Made by a program: the position numbers and the translations under genes | Notes under the pieces: generated by a model | The model's database searches: none | What the model was told of the DNA's origin: nothing | Seen by the model: only the letters and a program-made list of their open reading frames with translations | Assembly: GCF_000749845.1 (NCBI RefSeq) | Contig: NZ_JQHM01000003.1 | Span: 186,001 to 250,000 of the forward strand | Origin: Pectobacterium betavasculorum | GTDB taxonomy: Bacteria > Pseudomonadota > Gammaproteobacteria > Enterobacterales > Enterobacteriaceae | Direction: 5' to 3' | Length of the DNA stretch: 64,000 nucleotides | Shown: in pieces, positions 44,131 through 53,258 of the stretch | How positions within the stretch are numbered: the first letter of the stretch is position 1 | Layout: each line of letters begins with the position of its first letter

Positions 44131-46794
44131 ATGTCAGATCGTTTAAATAATGACGTGGATCCGATCGAAACCCGCGACTGGCTGCAGGCGATCGAATCGG
44201 TCATCCGTGAAGAGGGTGTTGAGCGCGCTCAGTTCCTGATAGATCAGGTTCTGGGTGAAGCGCGTAAAGGCGGTGTTAGCGTTGCTGCTGGTTCCGCTGC
44301 TCGTCAATACATCAACACCATCGCAGTGGAAGACGAACCGGAGTACCCTGGTAATCTGGATCTGGAACGTCGTATTCGCTCAGCAATCCGCTGGAACGCG
44401 ATCGTGACGGTACTGCGCGCTTCGAAAAAAGATCTGGATCTGGGTGGCCACATGGCTTCTTTCCAGTCTTCCGCCACTTTCTATGAAGTGTGCTTTAACC
44501 ACTTCTTCCGTGCTCGCACTGCGCAGGACGGCGGCGACCTGGTCTATTTCCAGGGCCACATTTCTCCGGGCGTTTACGCTCGTGCCTTCCTTGAAGGCCG
44601 CCTGACAGAAGATCAGATGAACAACTTCCGTCAGGAAGTTCACGGTAACGGCCTGTCTTCTTATCCGCACCCGAAACTGATGCCAGATTTCTGGCAGTTC
44701 CCGACCGTATCTATGGGTCTGGGCCCGATTGGTGCTATTTACCAGGCTAAATTCCTGAAGTATCTTGAAAACCGTGGTCTGAAAGATACCTCTAAGCAAA
44801 CCGTTTATGCCTTCCTGGGTGACGGTGAAATGGACGAACCAGAATCCAAGGGTGCGATCACCATCGCGACTCGTGAAAAACTGGACAACCTGGTGTTCGT
44901 TATCAACTGTAACCTGCAACGTCTGGATGGTCCGGTTACGGGTAATGGCAAGATCATCAACGAACTGGAAGGCATCTTCAGCGGCGCTGGCTGGGATGTG
45001 ATTAAAGTGATGTGGGGTGATCGTTGGGACGAGCTGCTGCGTAAAGATACCAGCGGTAAGCTGATCCAACTGATGGAAGAAACCGTCGACGGTGACTACC
45101 AGACCTTCAAATCCAAAAACGGTGCCTATGTGCGTGAGCACTTCTTCGGTAAATATCCGGAGACGGCTGAACTGGTTAAAGACTGGACCGACGATCAAAT
45201 TTGGTCACTGAACCGTGGTGGTCACGATCCGAAGAAAGTCTACGCTGCACTGAAAAAAGCGCAGGACACCAAAGGCAAACCAACCGTTATTCTGGCGCAT
45301 ACCATTAAAGGTTATGGTATGGGCGACGCGGCGGAAGGTAAGAACATCGCTCACCAGGTTAAGAAAGTTAACATGGATGGCGTGCGCTATTTCCGTGACC
45401 GCTTCAACGTGCCAGTTAGCGATGAAAACATCGAACAACTGCCGTACATCACCTTCGATAAAGATTCCGAAGAGTACAAGTATCTGCACGAACGCCGTCA
45501 GGCGCTGGGTGGTTACCTGCCGTCTCGTCAGCCAAACTTTGATGAGAAGCTGGAATTGCCAACGCTGGAAGATTTCAGCAGCCTGCTGGAAGAGCAGAAC
45601 AAAGAAATCTCTACCACTATCGCGTTTGTACGTGCTCTGAACGTGATGCTGAAGAACCAATCTATCAAAGATCGTCTGGTTCCGATCATTGCCGATGAAG
45701 CGCGTACCTTTGGTATGGAAGGTCTGTTCCGCCAGATCGGTATTTACAGCCCGAAAGGCCAGCAGTACATCCCGCAGGACCGTGAGCAGGTTGCTTACTA
45801 CAAAGAAGACCAGAAAGGTCAGATTCTGCAGGAAGGTATCAACGAACTGGGCGCAGGCTCTTCCTGGCTGGCGGCGGCAACGTCTTACAGCACCAACAAC
45901 CTGCCAATGATTCCGTTCTACATCTACTACTCCATGTTCGGTTTCCAACGTATCGGCGACCTGTGCTGGGCTGCGGGTGACCAACAGGCGCGTGGCTTCC
46001 TGATCGGGGGGACTTCCGGTCGTACGACGCTGAACGGTGAAGGTCTGCAACATGAAGATGGCCACAGCCACATTCAGTCTCTGACTATCCCGAACTGTAT
46101 CTCCTACGATCCGGCGTTCGCCTATGAAGTGGCGGTGATCATGCATGATGGTCTGCACCGCATGTACGGTGAAGCGCAGGAAAACATTTACTACTACATC
46201 ACCACGCTGAACGAAAACTACCACATGCCTGCGATGCCGCAGGGTGCGGAAGAAGGTATCCGTAAGGGTATCTACAAGCTGGAAACGGTTGACGGTAGCA
46301 AAGGTAAAGTTCAACTGCTTGGCTCTGGTTCTATCCTGCGTCACGTACGTGAAGCGGCGCAGATTCTGGCGAAAGACTACGGCGTTGGTTCTGACGTATT
46401 CAGCGTAACCTCCTTCACTGAACTGGCGCGTGAAGGTCAGGATTGTGAGCGTTGGAACATGCTGCATCCGACTGAAACACCGCGCGTACCTTACGTGGCT
46501 CAGGTAATGAGTGATGCGCCAGCGGTTGCGTCTACTGACTACATGAAGCTGTTTGCTGAGCAAATCCGTAACTTCGTCCCTGCTAGCGATTACCGCGTAC
46601 TGGGTACTGACGGTTTCGGTCGTTCTGACAGCCGTGAGAACCTGCGTCACCACTTCGAAGTGGATGCGTCTTACGTCGTGGTTGCGGCTCTGGGTGAACT
46701 GGCTAAACGCGGTGAAATCGATAAGAAAGTGGTTGCAGATGCCATCACTAAATTCAGCATCGATGCAGATAAAGTTAACCCGCGTCTGGCATAA
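44131..46794 (+). CDS. aceE: Pyruvate dehydrogenase E1 component
   Basis: The ThDP-dependent homodimeric E1, 887 residues as in E. coli, that decarboxylates pyruvate and acetylates the lipoyl groups of AceF. The ThDP motif begins G230-D-G-EMDEPES and ends with the Asn pair in VINCNLQ. The ribosome site AAGGAA precedes the ATG. Second gene of pdhR-aceE-aceF-lpd, ending 14 bases before aceF. Confidence 0.98.
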   Translation: MSDRLNNDVDPIETRDWLQAIESVIREEGVERAQFLIDQVLGEARKGGVSVAAGSAARQYINTIAVEDEPEYPGNLDLERRIRSAIRWNAIVTVLRASKKDLDLGGHMASFQSSATFYEVCFNHFFRARTAQDGGDLVYFQGHISPGVYARAFLEGRLTEDQMNNFRQEVHGNGLSSYPHPKLMPDFWQFPTVSMGLGPIGAIYQAKFLKYLENRGLKDTSKQTVYAFLGDGEMDEPESKGAITIATREKLDNLVFVINCNLQRLDGPVTGNGKIINELEGIFSGAGWDVIKVMWGDRWDELLRKDTSGKLIQLMEETVDGDYQTFKSKNGAYVREHFFGKYPETAELVKDWTDDQIWSLNRGGHDPKKVYAALKKAQDTKGKPTVILAHTIKGYGMGDAAEGKNIAHQVKKVNMDGVRYFRDRFNVPVSDENIEQLPYITFDKDSEEYKYLHERRQALGGYLPSRQPNFDEKLELPTLEDFSSLLEEQNKEISTTIAFVRALNVMLKNQSIKDRLVPIIADEARTFGMEGLFRQIGIYSPKGQQYIPQDREQVAYYKEDQKGQILQEGINELGAGSSWLAAATSYSTNNLPMIPFYIYYSMFGFQRIGDLCWAAGDQQARGFLIGGTSGRTTLNGEGLQHEDGHSHIQSLTIPNCISYDPAFAYEVAVIMHDGLHRMYGEAQENIYYYITTLNENYHMPAMPQGAEEGIRKGIYKLETVDGSKGKVQLLGSGSILRHVREAAQILAKDYGVGSDVFSVTSFTELAREGQDCERWNMLHPTETPRVPYVAQVMSDAPAVASTDYMKLFAEQIRNFVPASDYRVLGTDGFGRSDSRENLRHHFEVDASYVVVAALGELAKRGEIDKKVVADAITKFSIDADKVNPRLA

Positions 46795-46808
46795 GAGGTA
46801 AAGATTAC

Positions 46809-48692
46809 ATGGCTATCGAAATCAACGTACCGGATATCGGTGCAGATGAAGTTGAAGTCACCGAAGTGCTGGTGAAGGTTGGCGACAAAGTTGAAGCTGA
46901 ACAGTCGCTGATCACGGTTGAAGGTGATAAGGCTTCTATGGAAGTCCCTTCTCCGCAGGCTGGTGTCGTGAAAGAGATTAAAGTCTCTGTCGGTGACAAA
47001 GTTGAAACTGGCAAACTGATCATGATTTTCGATTCCGCCGACGGTGCAGCTGACGCTGCACCTGCTAAGGCAGAAGAGAAGAAAGAAGCGGCTCCGGCTG
47101 CTGCACCTGCGGCCTCTGAGACAAAAGAAGTCAACGTACCGGATATCGGCGGTGACGAAGTTGAAGTAACTGAAGTGATGGTTAAAGTCGGCGACACCGT
47201 TGCTGCTGAACAATCTCTGATCACCGTAGAAGGCGACAAAGCTTCTATGGAAGTTCCGGCACCTTTCGCCGGTACGGTTAAAGAGATCAAAATCAGCAAT
47301 GGCGATAAAGTCTCTACCGGTTCTCTGATCATGGTCTTCGAAGTTGCGGGCAGTGCGCCTGCGGCCTCAGTAGAGAAAACTGAAGCGGCACCTGCTGCTG
47401 CACCAGCGGCCTCTGCGGCGAAAGAAGTTAACGTACCGGATATCGGCGGCGACGAAGTTGAAGTGACGGAAGTGATGGTTAAAGTCGGCGATAAAATCGC
47501 GGCTGAGCAATCGCTGATCACCGTTGAAGGCGACAAGGCTTCGATGGAAGTCCCTGCGCCGTTCGCGGGTACGGTTAAAGAAATCAAAATCAGCACCGGC
47601 GATAAAGTGAAAACCGGCTCACTGATTATGGTCTTCGAAGTAGAAGGCGCTGCGCCTGCTGCCGCTCCGGCTGCCAAGCAAGAAGCGGCTGCACCGGCTC
47701 CGGCGGCAAAATCTGCTGCTGCACCGGCAGCTAAAGCGGAAGGCAAGAGCGAGTTCGCTGAGAACGACGCTTACGTCCACGCGACGCCGGTTATCCGTCG
47801 TCTGGCACGTGAATTCGGCGTGAATCTGGCGAAAGTGAAGGGTTCTGGTCGTAAAGGCCGTATCCTGCGCGAAGACGTTCAGGCTTATGTGAAAGATGCC
47901 GTGAAACGCGCTGAGTCTGCGCCAACTGCTGCCGCTGGCGGCGGTCTGCCAGGCATGCTGCCATGGCCGAAAGTCGATTTCAGCAAGTTTGGTGAAGTTG
48001 AAGAAGTGGAACTGGGCCGTATCCAGAAAATCTCTGGTGCTAACCTGAGCCGTAACTGGGTGATGATCCCGCACGTTACGCACTTCGATAAAACTGATAT
48101 CACCGATCTGGAAGCGTTCCGCAAACAGCAGAACGTGGAAGCTGAAAAGCGCAAGCTGGACGTGAAGATCACCCCAGTCGTCTTCATCATGAAAGCCGTT
48201 GCTGCTGCTCTTGAGCAAATGCCACGCTTCAACAGTTCACTGTCTGAAGATGCTCAACGTCTGACGCTGAAGAAATACATCAACATCGGTGTAGCAGTTG
48301 ATACCCCGAATGGTCTGGTGGTTCCAGTGTTCAAAGACGTGAACAAGAAAGGTATCGTCGAACTGTCTCGTGAATTGATGGCTATCTCCAAGAAAGCCCG
48401 TGACGGTAAGCTGACCGCAGGCGAAATGCAGGGCGGTTGCTTCACTATCTCCAGCCTGGGCGGTATCGGGACTACGCACTTTGCGCCGATCGTCAATGCG
48501 CCGGAAGTTGCTATTCTTGGTGTGTCTAAATCTGCGATGGAACCGGTCTGGAATGGTAAAGAGTTCACTCCGCGTCTGATGATGCCGATGTCTCTGTCCT
48601 TCGACCACCGTGTCATTGACGGTGCTGATGGTGCTCGCTTCATTACCATCATTAACAATACGTTGTCTGACATCCGCCGTCTGGTGATGTAA
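46809..48692 (+). CDS. aceF: Dihydrolipoamide acetyltransferase (E2), three lipoyl domains
   Basis: The core of the pyruvate dehydrogenase complex, 627 residues. Three lipoyl domains carry lysines K41, K144 and K243, each in GDKASMEVP, and are joined by Ala/Pro-rich linkers. A peripheral subunit-binding domain ([21 protein letters not shown]) follows, then the catalytic domain with the DHRVIDGA motif. The lipoyl repeats are highly similar at DNA level, so copy number could change by recombination. Confidence 0.97.
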   Translation: MAIEINVPDIGADEVEVTEVLVKVGDKVEAEQSLITVEGDKASMEVPSPQAGVVKEIKVSVGDKVETGKLIMIFDSADGAADAAPAKAEEKKEAAPAAAPAASETKEVNVPDIGGDEVEVTEVMVKVGDTVAAEQSLITVEGDKASMEVPAPFAGTVKEIKISNGDKVSTGSLIMVFEVAGSAPAASVEKTEAAPAAAPAASAAKEVNVPDIGGDEVEVTEVMVKVGDKIAAEQSLITVEGDKASMEVPAPFAGTVKEIKISTGDKVKTGSLIMVFEVEGAAPAAAPAAKQEAAAPAPAAKSAAAPAAKAEGKSEFAENDAYVHATPVIRRLAREFGVNLAKVKGSGRKGRILREDVQAYVKDAVKRAESAPTAAAGGGLPGMLPWPKVDFSKFGEVEEVELGRIQKISGANLSRNWVMIPHVTHFDKTDITDLEAFRKQQNVEAEKRKLDVKITPVVFIMKAVAAALEQMPRFNSSLSEDAQRLTLKKYINIGVAVDTPNGLVVPVFKDVNKKGIVELSRELMAISKKARDGKLTAGEMQGGCFTISSLGGIGTTHFAPIVNAPEVAILGVSKSAMEPVWNGKEFTPRLMMPMSLSFDHRVIDGADGARFITIINNTLSDIRRLVM

Positions 48693-48695
48693 TCG

Positions 48696-48723
48696 AAAAG
48701 CCGGCCTGACGGCCGGCTTTTTT
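48696..48723 (+). terminator. aceEF terminator
   Basis: AAAGCCGGCC / GGCCGGCTTTTTT with a TGAC loop, directly after the aceF stop. It separates pdhR-aceEF from lpd, which also has its own promoter. Confidence 0.88.
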
Positions 48724-48781
48724 CTGATAAGCTGTTATTTGTTACAGCGGTCAGTGATCAAGGACAAATCGTTAATCGCTT

Positions 48782-48813
48782 GTTGTTTCAAAATTGTTAA
48801 CGATTTTGTAAAC
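48782..48813 (+). promoter_or_regulatory. Probable lpd promoter with ArcA-like box
   Basis: TTCAAA, a 16-base spacer and TAAACT form a plausible promoter between the aceEF terminator and lpd. TGTTAACGAT (48795–48804) inside the spacer matches the ArcA-box pattern WGTTAATTAW at 8 of 10 positions. E. coli lpd has its own ArcA-repressed promoter at this position. Confidence 0.5.
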
Positions 48814-48859
48814 TACTGCGGCAAAGACACGTCCCGGTGGAAGAGGGCGTTATTAAAAA

Positions 48860-48986
48860 TACACCCTATGGATTTCGGGTGGCAGGAAGGCGGCAAGGGG
48901 CTGAATCTCCGGGAGCTTACTCAAGTAAGTGACTGGAGTGAAGACACGATGCTAACGCACCTGCCACTTGAAAGACGACGGGTGTG
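48860..48986. repeat. ERIC (IRU) repeat in the lpd leader
   Basis: The element is bounded by TACACCC and GGGTGTG as terminal inverted repeats and spans 127 bases, the standard ERIC length. The core GGGAGCTTACTCAAGTAAGT and the following GTGACTGG match the centre of the ERIC consensus, the region targeted by the classical ERIC-PCR primers. It lies 38 bases before the lpd start, so it is transcribed as part of the lpd leader and should fold into a long imperfect hairpin. A 39-codon frame inside it is a by-product of the repeat. Confidence 0.9.
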
Positions 48987-49024
48987 ACGTCACAGACCCG
49001 CCGGAAATCAATTAAGAGGTCATG

Positions 49025-50449
49025 ATGAGTACTGAAATTAAAGCTCAGGTAGTGGTACTTGGTGCCGGCCCCGCAGGTTACTCTGCTGCATTCCGCGCGG
49101 CGGATTTGGGTCTGGAAACCGTACTGGTAGAGCGCTACTCCACGCTGGGTGGGGTGTGTCTGAATGTAGGTTGTATTCCTTCCAAAGCCCTGCTGCACGT
49201 TGCCAAAGTTATTGAAGAAGCCAAAGCACTGGCGGAACACGGTATCGTGTTCGGTGAACCTAAAACCGACATTGATAAAATCCGTCTGTGGAAAGAAAAA
49301 GTCATCAACCAACTGACCGGTGGTCTGGCGGGTATGGCAAAAGGCCGTAAAGTTAAAGTGGTTAACGGTCTGGGCAAATTTACGGGTGCCAACACGCTGG
49401 AAGTTGACGGTGAAAACGGCAAAACGACGATCAACTTCGATAACGCGATTATCGCTGCGGGTTCACGTCCGATCCAACTGCCTTTCATTCCTCATGATGA
49501 CCCACGCGTATGGGATTCTACCGATGCGCTGGAGCTGAAAAACGTCCCAGAGCGTCTGTTGGTAATGGGCGGCGGTATCATCGGTCTGGAAATGGGTACG
49601 GTTTACCATGCTCTGGGTTCACAGATCGACGTCGTTGAAATGTTCGAACAAGTGATTCCGGCCGCTGACAAAGATGTCGTTAAGGTTTTCACCAAGCGTA
49701 TCAGCAAGCAGTTCAATCTGATGCTGGAAACCAAAGTGACGGCAGTAGAAGCCAAAGAAGACGGCATCTATGTGACGATGGAAGGTAAAAAAGCGCCAGC
49801 CGAGCCACAGCGTTACGATGCAGTTCTGGTTGCTATCGGTCGTGTACCGAACGGCAAAAGCCTGGATGCAGGTAAAGCGGGTGTGGAAGTTGACGATCGC
49901 GGCTTCATCCATGTTGATAAGCAAATGCGCACCAACGTGCCGCACATCTACGCTATCGGCGACATCGTCGGTCAGCCGATGCTGGCGCACAAAGGCGTAC
50001 ATGAAGGTCATGTTGCTGCCGAAGTGATCTCCGGTAAGAAACACTACTTCGATCCGAAAGTGATTCCTTCTATCGCCTATACCGAACCGGAAGTCGCGTG
50101 GGTGGGTCTGACTGAGAAAGAAGCCAAAGAGAAAGGCATCAGTTACGAAACCGCGATCTTCCCATGGGCGGCGTCTGGCCGTGCTATCGCGTCCGACTGC
50201 GCTGAAGGTATGACCAAACTGATTTTCGACAAAGAAACTCACCGTGTTATCGGTGGTGCGATTGTCGGTACTAACGGTGGTGAACTGTTAGGCGAAATCG
50301 GTCTGGCGATCGAAATGGGTTGTGATGCAGAAGATATCGCTCTGACCATCCATGCACACCCGACGCTGCATGAGTCTGTTGGTCTGGCGGCTGAAATCTT
50401 TGAAGGCAGCATCACTGACCTGCCGAATGCGAAAGCGAAGAAGAAGTAA
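49025..50449 (+). CDS. lpd: Dihydrolipoamide dehydrogenase (E3)
   Basis: The FAD enzyme shared by the pyruvate, 2-oxoglutarate and glycine cleavage complexes, 474 residues as in E. coli. The Rossmann loop VVVLGAGPAGYSAAF, the redox disulfide C45–C50 (GGVCLNVGCIPSK) and the C-terminal HAHPTLHES with the catalytic His–Glu are all present. The second of two tandem ATGs was chosen because AAGAGG is 5 bases before it. Confidence 0.97.
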   Translation: MSTEIKAQVVVLGAGPAGYSAAFRAADLGLETVLVERYSTLGGVCLNVGCIPSKALLHVAKVIEEAKALAEHGIVFGEPKTDIDKIRLWKEKVINQLTGGLAGMAKGRKVKVVNGLGKFTGANTLEVDGENGKTTINFDNAIIAAGSRPIQLPFIPHDDPRVWDSTDALELKNVPERLLVMGGGIIGLEMGTVYHALGSQIDVVEMFEQVIPAADKDVVKVFTKRISKQFNLMLETKVTAVEAKEDGIYVTMEGKKAPAEPQRYDAVLVAIGRVPNGKSLDAGKAGVEVDDRGFIHVDKQMRTNVPHIYAIGDIVGQPMLAHKGVHEGHVAAEVISGKKHYFDPKVIPSIAYTEPEVAWVGLTEKEAKEKGISYETAIFPWAASGRAIASDCAEGMTKLIFDKETHRVIGGAIVGTNGGELLGEIGLAIEMGCDAEDIALTIHAHPTLHESVGLAAEIFEGSITDLPNAKAKKK

Positions 50450-50473
50450 GTTGTCGCGCGTTCGATGAATCAG

Positions 50474-50505
50474 AATCCGGTGCCTTAGGCACCGGATTTT
50501 TTTTG
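50474..50505 (+). terminator. lpd terminator
   Basis: AATCCGGTGCC / GGCACCGGATT (11-bp stem) with a 3-base TTA loop, followed by eight T. The loop is also the complement of the stop codon of the opposing LysR gene, so that gene's last codons are written in the terminator arm. Confidence 0.92.
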
Positions 50506-51399
50506 CCCGTTAGATGAGGGAAACACCCTCGCACAGAGGAAATCCACCAGTGCCCGCACTTTTGGCGATGGGTGCTTGCTCGCAGGCCACAGCATATGGA
50601 AGATGCCGCTGCGTTCCACGTAGTCGCTCAGGATCGGCTGTAGCAACCCCTCTGCCAATTGTTCGCGGATAGAAAAATATGGCAGGTAAGCGATCCCCAG
50701 CCCTTGTAGTGCAAAACAGACGCGCGTTTCGATATTGTTGCAGATCATCGACGTAGGCAACTGCAACTCCGGTTCGTTGGGGGCAAGCCTTAGTGCCCAT
50801 GGCTCCAGCTTGCCGCTGTTGGGAAAGCGATAGTGCAGACAGGCGTGTTGCATCAGGTCGGCAGGTGTCTTCGGCGTTCCGCGACGAGCAAGGTAGTCTG
50901 GCGCGGCTACCAGCAGAAAACCGAAGGTGCCCAGCTTACGTGCGGTGAGGCGAGAGTCAACGGGCTCGCCTGTCCGTACTACGACATCGAACCCTTCTTC
51001 AATGACATCCACCATGCGGTCGGTGAAGTCCAGATCCAGTTCGATTTCGGGATATTCGCGCATGAAGTCGCCGAGCACGGGGAGCACGAGTGAGCTAACC
51101 AACGGCAGGCTTACCCGCAGGCGCCCGCGCGGTGCGGCATTGGTCTGTGACAGTTCCAGCTCGGCTGCCTCGATTTCAGCCAGGATACGTCGGCTACGCG
51201 CGAGAAATAGTGAGCCTTCAGCCGTCAGTGTGATGCTGCGGGTACTGCGATGAAACAGCCTCACGCCTAGCTTTTCTTCCAGCCGTGCGACGCTTTTACC
51301 TACTGCCGACGCCGATACGCCCAGTAATCGACCCGCCGCAACGAAACTGCGCGTTTCGGCCACCTGCACAAACACCACAAAACCATTCAGGCTGTCCAT
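50485..51399 (-). CDS. LysR-family transcriptional regulator
   Basis: A 304-residue LysR-type regulator. The N-terminal winged helix-turn-helix (MDSLNGFVVFVQVAETRSF...LLGVSASAVGKSVARLEEKLG) and the following effector-binding domain with two alpha/beta lobes are complete. The start at 51399 was preferred to a frame extending 44 codons upstream into the divergent promoter. It is divergent from the serine hydrolase/MFS pair with 116 bases between, the usual layout for a LysR protein and its target. The ligand is unknown. The last seven residues (GQKKSGA) are encoded by the arm and T-run of the lpd terminator. Confidence 0.88.
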   Translation of the reverse strand: MDSLNGFVVFVQVAETRSFVAAGRLLGVSASAVGKSVARLEEKLGVRLFHRSTRSITLTAEGSLFLARSRRILAEIEAAELELSQTNAAPRGRLRVSLPLVSSLVLPVLGDFMREYPEIELDLDFTDRMVDVIEEGFDVVVRTGEPVDSRLTARKLGTFGFLLVAAPDYLARRGTPKTPADLMQHACLHYRFPNSGKLEPWALRLAPNEPELQLPTSMICNNIETRVCFALQGLGIAYLPYFSIREQLAEGLLQPILSDYVERSGIFHMLWPASKHPSPKVRALVDFLCARVFPSSNGQKKSGA

Positions 51400-51515
51400 A
51401 CTGCTTCCCCATTGCGGATGTTTTGTTCCGTATATCGAGGAACTGTAGCCTACTTTTTCTTTAATTGTCGATTTTCTATCGTAACGGGAACGCTCATTGA
51501 TGAAAGGAACATGTA

Positions 51516-51953
51516 GTGATAACTCCCGCATTTCCCCTATGTACCGATGCTCCGTCAGCGCATCTCTCTGCCCAAATTCAGGCTGTTGTTCAACCAGCGT
51601 TAGATGATAGGCGTTTTTTTGGTGCCGTCGTGCTGGTCGCGCGTAACGGTGAATTGATTCATCAACAGGCCGCTGGATGGGCTGACCGGGAAAATGCCTG
51701 CCCGATGGCGCTGGACGCCATCTTCCGGCTGGCTTCTGTCAGCAAGCCCATCGTGTCCGTAGCGGCGTTGGTGCTTGTGGCGCAAGGTCGGCTCGATCTG
51801 GATGAGGATATTACTCGCTGGATGCCAATGTTCCAGCCTCGACTGCTCGGTGGCAGTCCAGCGCGCATTACCGTGCGACAACTACTCAGTCACACCGCGG
51901 GTTTAGGCTGCCTGCGTGATGCCGTGTATAGCTCGTTGGAGGTAATACGATGA
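51516..51953 (+). pseudogene. Serine hydrolase (class C beta-lactamase family), internally deleted
   Basis: The 145-residue product starts like a beta-lactamase/D-aminopeptidase family protein (usually about 350–400 residues). The SxxK motif is present as S74-V-S-K77, followed by LVAQGRLDLDEDITRWMPMF and VRQLLSHTAGLG. The sequence then jumps to LRDAVYSSLE and stops, so the Y-x-N and C-terminal K/H-x-G motifs needed for catalysis are missing. The last segment could be the original C-terminus, suggesting an internal in-frame deletion; that is inference. It starts at GTG after AAAGGA, and its stop overlaps the MFS gene as ATGA, so it may survive as a translation-coupling leader. Confidence 0.7.
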
Positions 51954-53134
51954 CAGCTTCAATGACGGATACACATCATGACAGACTGCCCATTGCTTCA
52001 CTGCTTGCGCTAGCCATGGCGGCCTTCATCACTATCCTGACCGAAGCGCTGCCTGCGGGTCTGCTGCCGCAAATGTCGCAGGGGCTAGCGGTGTCCGAAG
52101 CCTGGGTCGGACAAACCGTCACTATCTATGCTATGGGTTCTCTGGTAGCTGCGATCCCGTTGACCGCCGCGACGCAGGGTGTACGTCGCCGCCCGTTGCT
52201 GTTGGCAGCCATCGCAGGTTTCGTCGTTGCCAATACGATTACGGCGTTTTCCGGTAGCTATGTGCTGACGATGGCGGCGCGTTTTCTGGCAGGTATTGCA
52301 GCGGGTCTGCTATGGGCACTACTGGCTGGCTATGCAGCCAGTATGGTGCCTGAACATCAGAAGGGACGCGCTATTGCGATAGCGATGGTCGGCACGCCAT
52401 TGGCATTGTCACTCGGCGTGCCCGCTGGCACCTTTCTTGGCAACCTGATCGGTTGGCGAATGTGTTTCGGTATGATGAGTGGTTTAGCCGTCATACTCAT
52501 GTTGTGGGTACGCGTACAGGTACCGGATTTTGCCGGACAGCCAGTAGGCAAGCGGCTGTCTCTGAGGCAGGTGTTCACCGTAGCAGGCGTGCGACCCGTA
52601 CTATGCGTGGTGTTGGCCTTTGTACTGGCGCATAACATTCTCTACACCTACATTGCGCCGTTTCTTGCTGCGGCGGGCATGGTCGAACAGACTGGTCTGG
52701 TGCTGCTGGTATTCGGCATCACATCACTGCTGGGGATCTGGATCGTTGGCGTGCTGATTGATCGCCATTTGCGAGCCCTGACGCTTGCCTGCTCGGCATT
52801 GTTCTGCCTTTCTGTACTGGCGCTTGGCGTGGCAGGTGATGTACTCCTTGTGGTTTATGCGGCGGTGGCAGTCTGGGGACTCGCCTTTGGCGGTGCCGCG
52901 ACATTGTTCCAAACGGCAATTGTCAGAACGGCTGAGGAGGGCGCCGATGTGGCACAGTCTATGTTGGTCACAGTTTGGAACATGGCTATCGCAGGGGGCG
53001 GTATCATCGGTGGTGTTCTGCTGGAGCGTTTTGGCGTTGTTGCATTCTCTCCGGTACTGTTGGCTCTGTTATTGATTGCGCTCGCTGTGGTGTGGTCTGC
53101 CAGACAACACGGTTTCCCTGCGGCACGGCGGTAA
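51950..53134 (+). CDS. MFS transporter, DHA1-type drug/sugar exporter
   Basis: A 394-residue membrane protein with about 12 hydrophobic segments. It resembles the AraJ/SotB/NepI group: LTEALPAGLLPQMSQGL at the start, the loop 2–3 motif GVRRRPLLL, and the antiporter-type segment in helix 5 (GTPLALSLGVPAGTFLG). A strong GGAGGT lies six bases before the ATG. It is coupled to the preceding serine hydrolase fragment and probably controlled by the divergent LysR protein. The substrate cannot be told. Confidence 0.85.
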   Translation: MTASMTDTHHDRLPIASLLALAMAAFITILTEALPAGLLPQMSQGLAVSEAWVGQTVTIYAMGSLVAAIPLTAATQGVRRRPLLLAAIAGFVVANTITAFSGSYVLTMAARFLAGIAAGLLWALLAGYAASMVPEHQKGRAIAIAMVGTPLALSLGVPAGTFLGNLIGWRMCFGMMSGLAVILMLWVRVQVPDFAGQPVGKRLSLRQVFTVAGVRPVLCVVLAFVLAHNILYTYIAPFLAAAGMVEQTGLVLLVFGITSLLGIWIVGVLIDRHLRALTLACSALFCLSVLALGVAGDVLLVVYAAVAVWGLAFGGAATLFQTAIVRTAEEGADVAQSMLVTVWNMAIAGGGIIGGVLLERFGVVAFSPVLLALLLIALAVVWSARQHGFPAARR

Positions 53135-53219
53135 GATGGCGCAGCGCCAAATTTTTTGCCTGAGGCTTCGCAGAATGCGCGTTCCGTCCGTTTATTTTTA
53201 GCCACGTCAATTACAATCA

Positions 53220-53255
53220 AACCTCAAAAAGAAACGATGTTTTATTTTTGAGGTT
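53220..53255 (+). promoter_or_regulatory. Hairpin burying the ribosome binding site of the exported hydrolase
   Basis: AACCTCAAAAA (53220–53230) and TTTTTGAGGTT (53245–53255) form a perfect 11-bp AU-rich stem with a 14-base loop. The right arm contains GAGG, the ribosome binding site, and ends directly at the first ATG (53256). Folding would block initiation. Such a layout is found in RNA thermometers and other translation switches; whether it works so here is not shown. Confidence 0.55.
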
Positions 53256-53258
53256 ATG

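Noticed and set aside
45205-46653. Open frame of 482 codons antisense to aceE
   Set aside because: Its composition mirrors the strong codon bias of aceE; there is no start signal or known domain.
47100-47700. Repeated DNA that might be a mobile repeat
   Set aside because: The repeats are the lipoyl domains and Ala/Pro linkers of aceF, present in the family protein.
46805-47746. Ala/Ser/Thr-rich open frame of 313 codons antisense to aceF
   Set aside because: The three internal repeats are simply the reverse strand of the three lipoyl domains.
48868-48987. 39-codon frame ahead of lpd that could be a leader peptide
   Set aside because: It lies entirely inside the ERIC element and has no run of regulatory codons; it is a by-product of the repeat.
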